A DNA stretch of 64,000 bases from contig NZ_VZZK01000030.1 in the NCBI RefSeq assembly GCF_008806385.1, forward strand, positions 1 through 64,000. Reading direction: 5' to 3'. Source of the DNA: Methylobacterium soli (GTDB lineage Bacteria > Pseudomonadota > Alphaproteobacteria > Rhizobiales > Beijerinckiaceae). Both the position numbers and the translations under genes were made by a program. Positions 1-7,857 of this stretch are shown piece after piece; position 1 is the stretch's first letter; the number at the start of each line of letters is the position of its first letter. The notes under the pieces were generated by a model. It searched no databases. It worked only from the letters and a program-made list of their open reading frames with translations, and was not told the DNA's origin.

Positions 1-1
1 G

Positions 2-169
2 GTCTACATCGTCACGACCTCGCGCCTGCTTCCGGCCAAGGCCCGGCGCTTCATCGACTTCGTGACGAAGCGCCTCAACCCGGTTTTCGCCGGGGCCGGC
101 AGGTCTGCGCCAATGGATCAGCAGTTGCGCGGCATCGATCAAATCATACCAGCTAGAGCCTGCGCCTGA
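2..169 (+). CDS. LysR-family regulator, C-terminal end (partial)
   Basis: An open frame enters from the left edge and stops at TGA 167-169, giving 55 residues. The segment VYIVTTSRLLPAKARRFIDF followed by a few basic and aromatic residues matches the last strand and helix of the LysR substrate-binding domain, where regulators end with a short helix that packs on subdomain I. The DNA-binding half lies outside the window, so neither effector nor targets can be judged. The assignment rests only on this C-terminal pattern and is moderately secure. Confidence 0.55.
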   Translation, partial: VYIVTTSRLLPAKARRFIDFVTKRLNPVFAGAGRSAPMDQQLRGIDQIIPARACA

Positions 170-267
170 CCTGCAGCCATCCCGCCGGCTGCGAACCTGC
201 ACAGGGCCTGAACGAAGGTCCGGGACACGTAAGTGAAATAACCGATGCGACGTAGGAGGATACGTTC

Positions 268-645
268 ATGAGCCTTGGGGACAAGCGACAGATCGTGAGG
301 GTCGAGATCCTGCCGGAGGCCCGGGTTGCTCTCCGGGTCAGCCAGCCTAGCGGGGATGAGGAGATGCTCCCCCTGCATCGGATGGCCGCTGTCGGTATCG
401 CGCAAGAGATGCTCCTCGCTGCCGCAGCTCTGCCGGCTTCCGGAACGAGCCCGGGACCGATGTTTCAACTGGAGGCATGGCACGCCGATCTGCATGAAAA
501 GACCGGGGAGCCGGTGCTCCGTCTACGCCTCGGCGGCGACATCGTCCTTCAGTTCGTGATGCCGTCTCAGGCGGCCACTCACATTGGCAATAAGCTCTCG
601 GAACTCGGGACGGCGTCGCTTCGTGCGCCGGGAAAGCTCAACTGA
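268..645 (+). CDS. hypothetical protein, 125 aa
   Basis: This is an intact ATG frame of 125 codons. An AGGAGG-type sequence (around 255-261, taggaggat) lies a suitable distance upstream. The product is soluble with no signal peptide or membrane segment. It has alternating short beta-like stretches at the start (IVRVEILPEARVALRV) and a leucine/valine-rich C-terminal half. I do not recognise the family. It is transcribed away from the LysR fragment and towards the convergent XRE gene. It is probably a real small gene of this genus; function unknown. Confidence 0.6.
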   Translation: MSLGDKRQIVRVEILPEARVALRVSQPSGDEEMLPLHRMAAVGIAQEMLLAAAALPASGTSPGPMFQLEAWHADLHEKTGEPVLRLRLGGDIVLQFVMPSQAATHIGNKLSELGTASLRAPGKLN

Positions 646-687
646 GCGGCGTTCGGTTGCCGAATACCAGGGCCCGGACGCCGCGGC

Positions 688-1092
688 TTAGCGTGGCTGA
701 AGGCGAGCGGCCGATTTGACGATGGAGAGCACGTCGTAACGGAGTTGCTCGTCGGTGATGCTGCTGAAGACCTGAATGAGTTCAAGGGCCTCCGGCGCCC
801 GCAGCAAACTGAGGTTCGTATCCTCTTCTCTCACGCCGCCAGCCTGAGCGGGAAGGAGAGTCGAGACTGGAACGTTCAGGAGGCCAGCAATCGATTGCAG
901 GCGCGCGGCACCCACGCGGTTCAAGCCACGTTCGTACTTCTGGACTTGCTGAAAGCTGACGCCAATGGCCTGGCCGAGAGCAGCTTGGCTCAAGCCTTTG
1001 GCCAAACGAAGTTCCGCGATGCGACTGCCGATCGAGTGGTCGGTCGTCGTCGTCTGTTTGTTTTTGCTCGCAGTCATGGGCTGTGCCGACAT
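688..1092 (-). CDS. XRE-family helix-turn-helix regulator
   Basis: A 134-residue Cro/CI-type repressor. The HTH_3 domain spans about residues 22-78: a first helix IGSRIAELRLAKGLSQ, the turn-recognition pair ALGQAIGVSFQQVQKYERG, then RLQSIAGLLNVPVSTLL. The C-terminal 35 residues (EALELIQVFSSITDEQLRYD...) form the short helical tail common in alphaproteobacterial members, probably used for dimerisation. It lies 155 nt downstream of a PAS-protein gene on the same strand. Two nearby small proteins (2019-2324 and 5442-5750) resemble its last HTH helix plus tail but lack the DNA-binding part, which suggests an interacting set. Target genes are not known. Confidence 0.85.
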   Translation of the reverse strand: MSAQPMTASKNKQTTTTDHSIGSRIAELRLAKGLSQAALGQAIGVSFQQVQKYERGLNRVGAARLQSIAGLLNVPVSTLLPAQAGGVREEDTNLSLLRAPEALELIQVFSSITDEQLRYDVLSIVKSAARLQPR

Positions 1093-1247
1093 AGAAGCAT
1101 CGCAGGCTCCAAGCTGTCCCGACCGTCGAGATCAGCGAATTGAATACAACCTGCAGTTAGAGTCTTAACACTTCGTCAACCATTGGCAGGGGCTACGCAT
1201 TCAAACACTGCAAATCTGAGCCCAGCGAGTGAGATAGCCCAGCGCGA

Positions 1248-1862
1248 TCAGTTCATACTTTTGCGCCGTCTGCTGCCTTCCAGCTTGGCGAGCTTGCGGC
1301 CAACCTCAAGCAGCAGCATCTCCGAAAGCAGGTCCAGCTGCGGGTCTTCCAGCTCCTTCAACGCCCGATGTGCCGCGACCAAGTGATCCGCTGCCTGTTC
1401 CAGAGGATGGCCCGACGCCGCCTTCTCGCTCCGGACGTAGGCGTGCTCGCTCATCCGGGTTGGGGTGATGTCGATGATGATGCCTCGCCCTCGGCACGGC
1501 TGGCCTGACGCATCGACCTCATAGCGTCCTCGCGAGAGGACCCAGCGAGTGAGGCCGTCCGCTGAGCACACGCGGTACTCGGCCACATAGGAGCTGCCCG
1601 TTCGGGCGCACTCACCAATCAGCGCCATGACACGCTCGCGGTCGTCTGGATGGATGCCGGCTGCGAACTCAGCCAGTGGCGCGCCGATCTCGGCCAGATC
1701 CGGATCAACGTTAAACAGGAGGGCAACAAGGGCGTCCGCATGTAGGCGGTCAGCGAGAATGTCCCAATCCCACTTGCCGATGACGTCTGAGGCATCCAGA
1801 GCCGTCTGGAAGGCGTCCGGGCACGTCTGCGAAAGAACGCCCTTCAGTTTGAACACCGTCAT
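1248..1862 (-). CDS. PAS-domain protein without output domain, 204 aa
   Basis: A PAS_3-type fold covers about residues 20-140. It begins with the W-x-W-D core strand (IGKWDWDILADRL), has the IHPDDRER loop typical of PAS_3, and ends with the strand GIIIDITPTR. After it comes a helical segment ending in the amphipathic stretch LLSEMLLLEVGRKLAKLE. No kinase, GGDEF or HTH domain follows. The same C-terminal helix occurs in the PAS proteins at 4647-5303 and 5747-6352, so it may be an interaction surface. The gene is divergent from a small XRE-tail protein. The ligand or signal cannot be read from sequence. Confidence 0.8.
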   Translation of the reverse strand: MTVFKLKGVLSQTCPDAFQTALDASDVIGKWDWDILADRLHADALVALLFNVDPDLAEIGAPLAEFAAGIHPDDRERVMALIGECARTGSSYVAEYRVCSADGLTRWVLSRGRYEVDASGQPCRGRGIIIDITPTRMSEHAYVRSEKAASGHPLEQAADHLVAAHRALKELEDPQLDLLSEMLLLEVGRKLAKLEGSRRRKSMN

Positions 1863-1910
1863 TTTCTCGTCCGCCGCCTACGCTTTGACGCATGTTTAGA
1901 AGCGAAACAA

Positions 1911-1947
1911 ATTGCAACTGCAAGTGCGAACGACTTGCAAATGCAAC
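1911..1947. promoter_or_regulatory. imperfect inverted repeat between divergent genes (candidate operator)
   Basis: Two 15-base arms, ATTGCAACTGCAAGT at 1911-1925 and ACTTGCAAATGCAAC at 1933-1947, are inverted copies matching at 12 of 15 positions around a 7-base spacer. The site sits in the 156-bp region between the divergent PAS gene (start 1862) and the small gene (start 2019), a usual position for a repressor site. The nearby XRE regulator is an obvious but unproven candidate ligand. A transcript hairpin is also possible. Confidence 0.4.
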
Positions 1948-2018
1948 TCTACCATGCCGCTCTCTCCGCTGCTAAGCGGGGGCTGAGACGAACTGCGTTT
2001 TGAATTCAAGGCTGCACA

Positions 2019-2324
2019 ATGGGCTCAAAGGCACCCTCTGCAGGGTTCCACGGCGGAGCGGCGAAGGACGAGCTCATGCGGCGGGAGGGCGAGAGCGCGG
2101 CTTCCACGGCGCGTTCCGCTCAGACGCTGAGTGAAATCGCAGACACGCTGGGCATGCCCACTTCCGTCTTCAGTTTGCGCGAGACGCCCAATGCGAGATC
2201 GGTCGCCGGCAGCGAGGCTGCGAACGAATGCGGTGAGTTGGTCCGCGCCTACCTGGGCATTCGCGATCCCGATAAGCGGCGCCGGCTTTTAGAACTGGTC
2301 CGGAGCATGGGCGACGAGGAGTAG
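2019..2324 (+). CDS. small protein resembling the tail of an XRE repressor, 101 aa
   Basis: An ATG-started frame of 101 codons. From about residue 35 it reads TLSEIADTLGMPTSVFSL, a linker, then ELVRAYLGIRDPDKRRRLLE. This aligns in order with the last HTH helix and the C-terminal tail of the XRE regulator at 688-1092 (RLQSIAGLLNVPVSTLL ... ELIQVFSSITDEQLRYDVLS). The recognition helices are absent and are replaced by about 30 polar residues. A paralogue lies at 5442-5750. Both are divergent from a PAS-protein gene. A role as dimerisation partner or anti-repressor is inference; no family name is recognised. Confidence 0.65.
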   Translation: MGSKAPSAGFHGGAAKDELMRREGESAASTARSAQTLSEIADTLGMPTSVFSLRETPNARSVAGSEAANECGELVRAYLGIRDPDKRRRLLELVRSMGDEE

Positions 2325-2358
2325 CCGAGCGAGTGCGGCTGCTCATGGGCCTACAGCG

Positions 2359-2727
2359 TCACTCCGCATAAGGTCCGCCAAACAGGTCTCCCATTGATCG
2401 CCTTCGAAACAGCGTAGCCCAGCGCCGCCGTCGATGCTCAGGCCGGTCATGCAGCATGTGGCAGCGCTGGCAGAATGCGGCGAGGTTCGCGTCAGCGTTG
2501 TTGCTGGTGTCATGGTCCCGATCGGCGGTTGCGAGCACTACCCTCGTCATGCGAACGCCAGCCACCTCCTCGGCGGTCGGCAGCACTCGAAGCGTCCGCC
2601 CCCTTCCGTCGCGCCAGGTGCCTTTCTCAGCGTCCCACCAGCGGCCATCTCCGAGATGCGGCACGTTCTGCCCGTGCGGACGGCCACAGCCCTCACAGCA
2701 GCCCCCTGCCCGTCTGAGCGGGATCAC
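2359..2727 (-). CDS. HNH-nuclease-like protein
   Basis: An HNH-type protein of at least 122 residues. A first zinc pair is seen in CCEGCGRPHG, and the second half reads ATADRDHDTSNNADANLAAF followed by CQRCHMLHD, the usual D-H-x-x-x-N-N...C-x-x-C-H arrangement of a beta-beta-alpha metal nuclease. GTG at 2725-2727 is the first standard start, but family-like coding sequence continues upstream in frame for 18 codons (…REHRCFSPIDWPQLSA) to about 2781 without ATG, GTG or TTG before a TGA. The start is therefore uncertain or has been lost. Such small proteins are common in Methylobacterium; their substrate is unknown. Confidence 0.7.
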   Translation of the reverse strand: MIPLRRAGGCCEGCGRPHGQNVPHLGDGRWWDAEKGTWRDGRGRTLRVLPTAEEVAGVRMTRVVLATADRDHDTSNNADANLAAFCQRCHMLHDRPEHRRRRWATLFRRRSMGDLFGGPYAE

Positions 2728-2862
2728 GGCCGAGAGCTGAGGCCAATCGATGGGGGAGAAGCAGCGGTGCTCGCGCCGGATGAGGCCAACGCTAACTCAA
2801 CGGTAAGGGCACTTCACGACCGGTCACGAGTTCCACTCCGGTCCGCCGACTGGAAGGCCACC

Positions 2863-3324
2863 ATGGGCATCCTACAGAACGTCTTTGATCGCTTCAGCCA
2901 GACCGTTAAGGCATACATCGGGGATGATGCCTTAATGCAAGCCGCTGTCTCGGCAGCGTCGAATGTCATCGTGGCCGATGGTGAGGTCGCGAGCGAGGAA
3001 TTCGAGACGGCGCTCCTTTGCATGCGCGCCAATCCGATCTTGGAGAAGGGCTATGACACCCTGATGCTAGAGCAGGAGTTATACGAGGGCATTGCGCGCG
3101 CTCGGACGCGCGCTGAACGGGTTAAGAACCTGCGCCGAGTTGCTGCCATTGCCGGCCGGTCCGAGGAGCAGCGCCAGAACGTGTTCCTGATCGCTGCGGA
3201 TGTGGCCGATCATGAAGGCATCAGCGAGATTGAGGGCAAAGCTCTGGCGGAGATTGCAACCGCCCTATCGGTCGATAAGACCGCCCTTCTGGAAACAGCT
3301 CCGGTCTTACCTTTAGCATCGTGA
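2863..3324 (+). CDS. TerB-like protein
   Basis: 153 residues starting at ATG 2863, with GGAAGG a few bases upstream; a longer frame exists but runs over the HNH gene in antisense and is rejected. The all-helical protein shows the TerB-type acidic repeats: ASNVIVADGEVASEEFETAL near residue 30 and ADVADHEGISEIEGKALAEI near residue 115, the latter resembling the conserved D-G/E-x-x-E-x metal-binding helix. TerB-family proteins accompany tellurite and general stress systems, but many stand alone. Here there is no ter operon around it, so the role is open. Confidence 0.75.
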   Translation: MGILQNVFDRFSQTVKAYIGDDALMQAAVSAASNVIVADGEVASEEFETALLCMRANPILEKGYDTLMLEQELYEGIARARTRAERVKNLRRVAAIAGRSEEQRQNVFLIAADVADHEGISEIEGKALAEIATALSVDKTALLETAPVLPLAS

Positions 3325-3470
3325 GGTCAGGAAGTTTGCATCTGCTTCAGCTTCCATTGTGCCTGCAACCTATGCGTTGTTCCCCATCCCAGTCAGGCTC
3401 TCCTCGACTCGAATGAGTGGCAATTCGAGGCAGACGGGTCTGATGATCCTCGTGTCTCTTAGATTGCTGG

Positions 3471-4025
3471 TTAGGCGCAAAGCGCAGCGACACGCTCGCC
3501 GATTTTTTCGGCGGTCAGGAATGCGTCCGGATGGTCGCCGTAGAGAGCGGCATAGGGCATACCCGGCACCTTCGCCTCGTCCAGATCCTGCACGAGCGCC
3601 AAGCCACCACTCTCATGGATGGCGAGCAGTCCATCGGTGCCGTCGTCTCCGTAGCCGCTGAGAACGATGCCGACGACGCGCTCACGGTAGGTTTCCGCCG
3701 CTGAGATGAAGAGCGGGTCTGCCGCCGGGCGCACGTGGTTGACCTTTGGCCCTTGATCCAGGTGGATGCGACCCGTTTCCAGCCGCATGTGCCAACCTGG
3801 TGGGGCCACGTAGACGTGTCCTTGCTCAATCGGCGTGCCATCCTCTGCATGCACGACAGCAAGGTGCGTCAGCACCCCGAGCAGCGCGGGAAGAACGGCT
3901 TGGTTTGGGCCGACGTGTAGGACGATGAACACCGAAGCCGAGCATGGAACCGGCAGTGCTGAGACGATCTGCTTGAGGGGATCGAGGCTGCCGGCCGAGG
4001 CCGCGATGACGATGATGCTCTGCAT
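3471..4025 (-). CDS. stand-alone CheB-type methylesterase domain
   Basis: 184 residues corresponding to the catalytic domain of CheB without the receiver domain. The Ser nucleophile lies in IAASAGS (Ser10), the His in IVLHVGPN (His37) and the Asp in LSGYGDDGTDG (Asp131). Family members demethylate or deamidate glutamyl residues of chemoreceptors; in Methylobacterium and rhizobia, isolated copies often sit beside PAS histidine kinases and may act on other targets. No che genes are present here. Its neighbours are unknown proteins and PAS proteins. Start ATG 4025; no strong Shine-Dalgarno sequence is visible. Confidence 0.85.
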   Translation of the reverse strand: MQSIIVIAASAGSLDPLKQIVSALPVPCSASVFIVLHVGPNQAVLPALLGVLTHLAVVHAEDGTPIEQGHVYVAPPGWHMRLETGRIHLDQGPKVNHVRPAADPLFISAAETYRERVVGIVLSGYGDDGTDGLLAIHESGGLALVQDLDEAKVPGMPYAALYGDHPDAFLTAEKIGERVAALCA

Positions 4026-4159
4026 AGCTATCTTAACTTATGTGAGCCAGCAGGCGATCCACTCGCATGACGATCATGCCCGTCTGTGCTCTGAAGCCGC
4101 AGCCGTTAGAGCAGCGCGGTGCAGGCATCAGAAGCCTACAACGATGAAGCGGAGGGGCC

Positions 4160-4420
4160 TCAGCGATCCTCGGAAACCAGCTTCGGAGCCTTGATCATAG
4201 AACGGTCCAGTTCCTGAATGGGCGAGCGCGGCCGGCCCGACTTCTGCGCAATGGCCTCGTCCTGCTCTTCGATGAAGAGGCGGGCAGGTTCGTCGCCGTC
4301 GAAACCGCCCAGGATCTCCATCGGAACACGTCGATTGGATTTGCGAGAGCCGTCTTCGTAGGCAACATCGAACAGCACCGATCCCCGCTCCTGCGGGAGT
4401 TGTTTCACACGCTTGCTCAT
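4160..4420 (-). CDS. hypothetical protein, 86 aa
   Basis: The frame is open to 4525, but the first 35 codons have poor coding character, so ATG at 4418-4420 (MSKRVKQLPQERGS) is preferred. The 86-residue product has a short beta-type core (SVLFDVAYEDGSRKSNRRVP, EILGGFDGDEPARLFIEEQD) and a charged C terminus. This pattern resembles small conserved proteins of unknown function in Methylobacteriaceae, but I know no name for it. Isolated, with 134 bp to cheB-like and 226 bp to the next PAS gene. Confidence 0.55.
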   Translation of the reverse strand: MSKRVKQLPQERGSVLFDVAYEDGSRKSNRRVPMEILGGFDGDEPARLFIEEQDEAIAQKSGRPRSPIQELDRSMIKAPKLVSEDR

Positions 4421-4646
4421 AACGATCTGATTGGTTGGGTCAGCGCTACGCGGACCTAGAAATGCAAACGGCCACGGATGGCAGGATTGAGTGCGCGTAC
4501 ATCCGGCGTCACCCCGTCCCGGCATCGTGGCCGTCTCCGATCAGACAGCGCGAGGCTGCGACCGGCATGTCCCTGACATGCACTCGCTATGGTTAATCTT
4601 CGATGAAGAGATGCTTGGGGGCAGGCTTATGGGCTTCACGGGCGTC

Positions 4647-5303
4647 TCAGTTAAGCCCCTTCGCTCGGTCTTTGCTGACGCGCCGGGCGATGACGCGCCC
4701 GATCTCCAGCAGCACCATGTCGATCAGCAGGCGCAGGGAGGCGCTGCCGTCTGCGTCGATGGCCTCACGGGCTGCAATGGCATGCTTGGCTGCGCGGTCG
4801 ATAGGAGCCTCTGGCTGAGGTGCTGTGTGTGCTGCATCCGACCCGAGCAGCTTCTGATGGGTGATATCAATCAGCACGCCGTGCCCGTGTGCCGGCATGC
4901 CCGCGCTGGCTGGATAGATCCGGCCATGATCCAGCACCCAGCGGGTACCATCAGGTGTTTGCACCCGGTACTCCACGACAACGAGACCGCTCTCGTGCTC
5001 GGCACGCTCCACCGCAGCCAGAAACATCGCGCGGTCGTCAGCGGGCAGGCGCTGGATCACGGTCTCGATCGGCAGCTCGGTATCGGCGAGATCCGGGTTG
5101 CCAGTCAGGAGGTCGACCGCGCCCTGATCGAGCACATGCAGATTGCTCGCTGCCGTCCAGACCCAAGTGCCGACGACTTCAGAGCCGTTCGATCTGACAG
5201 ACGCGCTACCGGGCTGCTGGTTCGTGTCGTCGTGTGTGCGGTGCCGCACGGATGAACCCCTTCTAGAGCCTCTGCGCTTATCAAGGGAGCGGCCAAGGTT
5301 CAA
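4647..5303 (-). CDS. PAS-domain protein without output domain, 218 aa
   Basis: The PAS_3-type domain lies at about residues 40-155: a W-x-W start (VVGTWVWTAASNLHV), LPADDRAMFLAAVERAE in the loop position, and VLIDITHQKLL closing the fold. The C-terminal helix LLIDMVLLEIGRVIARRV is equivalent to LLSEMLLLEVGRKLAKLE in the protein at 1248-1862. The basic first 30 residues have low complexity, and the true start may be further in. Divergent from the second small XRE-tail-like gene (138 bp between starts), repeating the arrangement seen at 1.2-2.3 kb. Signal and partner unknown. Confidence 0.75.
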   Translation of the reverse strand: MNLGRSLDKRRGSRRGSSVRHRTHDDTNQQPGSASVRSNGSEVVGTWVWTAASNLHVLDQGAVDLLTGNPDLADTELPIETVIQRLPADDRAMFLAAVERAEHESGLVVVEYRVQTPDGTRWVLDHGRIYPASAGMPAHGHGVLIDITHQKLLGSDAAHTAPQPEAPIDRAAKHAIAAREAIDADGSASLRLLIDMVLLEIGRVIARRVSKDRAKGLN

Positions 5304-5441
5304 CTTTTCGTTGCGCCAGCGAAGCTTTCTCGTTCAGAAGGTGTGTCATGAAGGTTGTCTGCAATTGGGTTGGGGGCGTCCTTTGCGGAGTGGCCCGGCT
5401 TGAACATGCGTGATCACAGAATGCCACGAGAAGGGATTTGA

Positions 5442-5750
5442 TTGTCTTACTGTGAGACCGAGACCCCGAGAGCGGCAGCAGATGCCGGTGCCTTCATGAG
5501 CGACAGCGATGATCCTGCAGCGCAGCGGCTGCCGGCGGCGGCCCAGCGTACGCTAGACCAAATTGCGGGCGCGCTCGGTGTGACCACTGCGCTGCTTCAT
5601 GGGAACGCGGACGGAGTTACACCGAGAGCTGGCGAAGCGCCTGGCTTGGCGGAGACCTCAGCCCTGCTGCAAGCCTATGTCCAGATCGGGGATCGCGAGG
5701 CGCGCCAGCGCTGCCTCGACTTCGTGCAGGTTGCTGCTCAGCAGCGTTAG
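5442..5750 (+). CDS. small protein resembling the tail of an XRE repressor, 102 aa
   Basis: The start is taken as TTG 5442 because AAGGGA lies 6 bases upstream; ATG 5496 is an alternative that would give 84 residues. The conserved core is RTLDQIAGALGVTTALLHG, then a linker, then ALLQAYVQIGDREARQRCLD. It aligns with the paralogue at 2019-2324 and with the end of the XRE regulator at 688-1092, but has no DNA-recognition helices. Its TAG stop overlaps by 4 bases the end of the convergent PAS gene. Function unknown; a regulatory protein-protein role is inferred from the pairing with PAS genes. Confidence 0.6.
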   Translation: MSYCETETPRAAADAGAFMSDSDDPAAQRLPAAAQRTLDQIAGALGVTTALLHGNADGVTPRAGEAPGLAETSALLQAYVQIGDREARQRCLDFVQVAAQQR

Positions 5751-6352
5751 TGGAGATGTTTTGACTGAGGCTCTGTCTCTGGTCGGCCGGCGCGCCTGCT
5801 CAACTCCATGCCAAGTTCGAACAGGAGCAGATCAACCAGCGTCTGCAGAACGGGAACGCCGAGCGTGCCAATCGAGTGCCGCACTGAGATGATGGCCTCT
5901 ACGATCTGGTTCATCGTCCGGAGGATCTGCTCCGGATTGGCAGCGTCGCCCTGGCGCGTATCGGTGACATCGACAGCAATGCCGAGGCAGCGCAGGCCTT
6001 TGCCTTGTGTGTCCGTTTCGACCTGACCACGCGCCGCGATCCGGCGGATCAAGCCGTCCAATCCGAACGTACGGAACTCGGCCTCAAAGCGCCCTGCGGT
6101 CGCATGAGCCTGGTGCACGAGGCCGCCGACCCGCTCACGGTCTTCAGGATGAACACCCTGGAGGAAGTCGGCAAGAGACACGCCCAACGCGGCGCGTTGT
6201 GCATCCAAGCCTAACAGGCCAGCGAAGAGGCCCGCAGGATAGACGATACCCCTGCTGAGGTCGGTCTCCCACGTACCTACGAAGCCAGAGGCATTCAGCG
6301 CCGCCTCGAGAGCGGAATTCATTGCGCGATCTGGCGGCTCGTTTTGACCCAT
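5747..6352 (-). CDS. PAS-domain protein without output domain, 201 aa
   Basis: Third member of the local PAS set. The domain spans about residues 15-135: FVGTWETDLSRGIV, the loop GVHPEDRERVGGLVHQ, and CLGIAVDVTDTRQ at the end. The C-terminal helix LQTLVDLLLFELGMELSRRA repeats the L-x-x-L...LL-x-E-x-G pattern of the other two proteins. The start could also be Met11 (MNSALEAALNASG). The gene is convergent with the small gene 5442-5750 and overlaps it by 4 bases at the stops. As with its relatives, no enzymatic output domain is present. Confidence 0.75.
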   Translation of the reverse strand: MGQNEPPDRAMNSALEAALNASGFVGTWETDLSRGIVYPAGLFAGLLGLDAQRAALGVSLADFLQGVHPEDRERVGGLVHQAHATAGRFEAEFRTFGLDGLIRRIAARGQVETDTQGKGLRCLGIAVDVTDTRQGDAANPEQILRTMNQIVEAIISVRHSIGTLGVPVLQTLVDLLLFELGMELSRRAGRPETEPQSKHLH

Positions 6353-6496
6353 GTCGTGAGATCCCTTCGGGCACCTCAGGTAATCATCATAATCAGGGCG
6401 CGGACCGGATGTTCCCTGCAGCGCGTGATGTTAAAAAATTACATGCATCGCGGCAGGCTTGCTCGTGGCAGCGAGCATTGTAACTGTATTCATCGT

Positions 6497-6844
6497 TCAG
6501 GTGGAGCGAAACGCGACGTTCGCCCTCCTAGCCATCGTTTCGGTTACCAAGAACGCCATGTTGTCCCGCACCGTCAGATGCGGGTAGAGGGCGTAGTTCT
6601 GGAACACCATGGCGATGTCCCGTTCCTTCAGCGAGACGCCGTTGACAACCCGTTCGCCGATGCTGATCTCGCCTCCGGAGATGTTCTCAAGGCCGGCGAT
6701 CATGCGGAGCAGAGTCGACTTTCCGCAACCCGAGGGTCCGACCAGGGACACGAATTCACCGTCGCGGATGTCAACGGACAAGCCGTGCAAGACGTTGGTC
6801 GAGCCGAAAGCCTTGCGAACCTCGCGGATTCCCACCGAGGCCAT
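6497..6844 (-). pseudogene. truncated sugar-type ABC transporter ATPase (UgpC/MsmK type)
   Basis: The first ~95 residues are a clean ABC ATPase of the carbohydrate-uptake type: Walker [19 protein letters not shown] and the Q-loop [18 protein letters not shown]. After AFLV the similarity stops and the frame ends at 6497. The LSGGQ signature, Walker B, H-loop and regulatory TOBE domain are all missing (about 250 residues). The fragment cannot hydrolyse ATP as a transporter subunit. It is probably the remnant of a sugar or sugar-acid uptake operon, with the neighbouring DHDPS-family remnant. Confidence 0.85.
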
Positions 6845-7104
6845 GGTTCCTCCTGAACCGGGCAGCTCTGGCGGCCGCTACAACCCAAGAAGTACAATCA
6901 AGCAGGCGGGGGAAAGCAAGTCGAAGCGGATGCTGTTTCACGCCTTAGTTGAAATGATCACGTGGCTTGTCATGGGGGATCGCGGTCGCTGCCGATACGG
7001 ACGAGAGCGATATGAGAGTTCACGCCTCCTCTTTACCGTCGACGATGCTAAGCTTGGTGGGGCTCGGCCTCGGCGCCGATGCAGAGAAGAGGGACGATCT
7101 GGCC

Positions 7105-7572
7105 ATGACCACCGCCCCCTATCGCGGCGTCTTCCCCGTGGCGCCCACCATCTTCGACGCGGGCGGCGAGCTGGATCTTCATGGTCAGCGCCGGGCGATC
7201 GACTTCATGATCGATGCCGGCGCCGAGGGTCTGTGCATCCTCGCGAATTTTTCCGAGTAGTTCGCCCTCTCGGACGTCGAGCGCGACACGGTAATGTACA
7301 CTGTGCTGGAACACGTGGCGGGTCGCGTGACCGTGATCGTCACGACGACGCACTTCGCGACGCGCGTCTATGCCGAGCGCTCGCGACGGGCGCAGGTGGC
7401 CGGCGCGGCCATGGTGATGGTGATGCCGCCCTATCACGGCGCCACGATCCGCGTTCCCGATCTCGGCATCTACGACTTCTTCCGCGCGGTCTCCGACGCG
7501 ATCTCGATTCCGATCATGATCCAGGACGCGCCGGTGGCTGGCACGCCCCTGCCGCCGGCCTTGCTCGCCTGC
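7105..7572 (+). pseudogene. dihydrodipicolinate synthase-family remnant with internal TAG
   Basis: Residues MTTAPYRGVFPVAPTIFDAG begin a DapA/KDG-aldolase-type (beta/alpha)8 protein. The frame is broken by TAG at 7258-7260, exactly where relatives continue, and then proceeds unchanged in the same frame (FALSDVERD ... MVMPPYHGATIRVPD ... IPIMIQDAPVAG). A single C-to-T change from CAG would explain the stop. The gene is then cut near 7572 by an IS5-type fragment, before the Schiff-base lysine. Family members act on 2-keto-3-deoxy sugar acids, which fits the adjacent sugar-ABC stub. Not functional. Confidence 0.85.
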
Positions 7573-7857
7573 ATGTCGAACACACCGGCCTTGCGCCAGC
7601 GGTAGAACCGGCTCGACACCGTGCCAAGCGCCGTAGCGCGTCGGCAGGTCCTCCCAAGGCGCGCCCGTGCGCAGGATCCACAGCATGCCGTTGAGGACTT
7701 GCCGGTGATCCTCCGCAGGCCGGCCTGTGCGCGGCTTCTGCGGAGGCAGCAGCGGGGCGATCTGCTCCCATTGCGCGTCGGTCAGTTCAAAGCGTCGCAT
7801 CACACCCACATGGGGCCGACCACCCAGCCTGTGAACCCCTTTGCAGAGACGCCCTAG
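7573..7857 (-). mobile_element. IS5-family insertion sequence remnant (transposase N terminus)
   Basis: On the minus strand from ATG at 7798-7800 the sequence reads MRRFELTDAQWEQIAPLLPP, then GRPAEDHRQVLNGMLWILRT and WEDLPTRYGAW, the N-terminal (DUF4096-type) part of IS5/IS427 transposases. A frameshift near 7625 moves the continuation SSRFYRWRKAGVFDMQ into another frame. The copy ends at about 7573 against the DHDPS remnant. The DDE catalytic domain is absent. The stretch 7801-7857 upstream of the ATG probably holds the element's end, but I could not define the inverted repeat. Confidence 0.8.
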
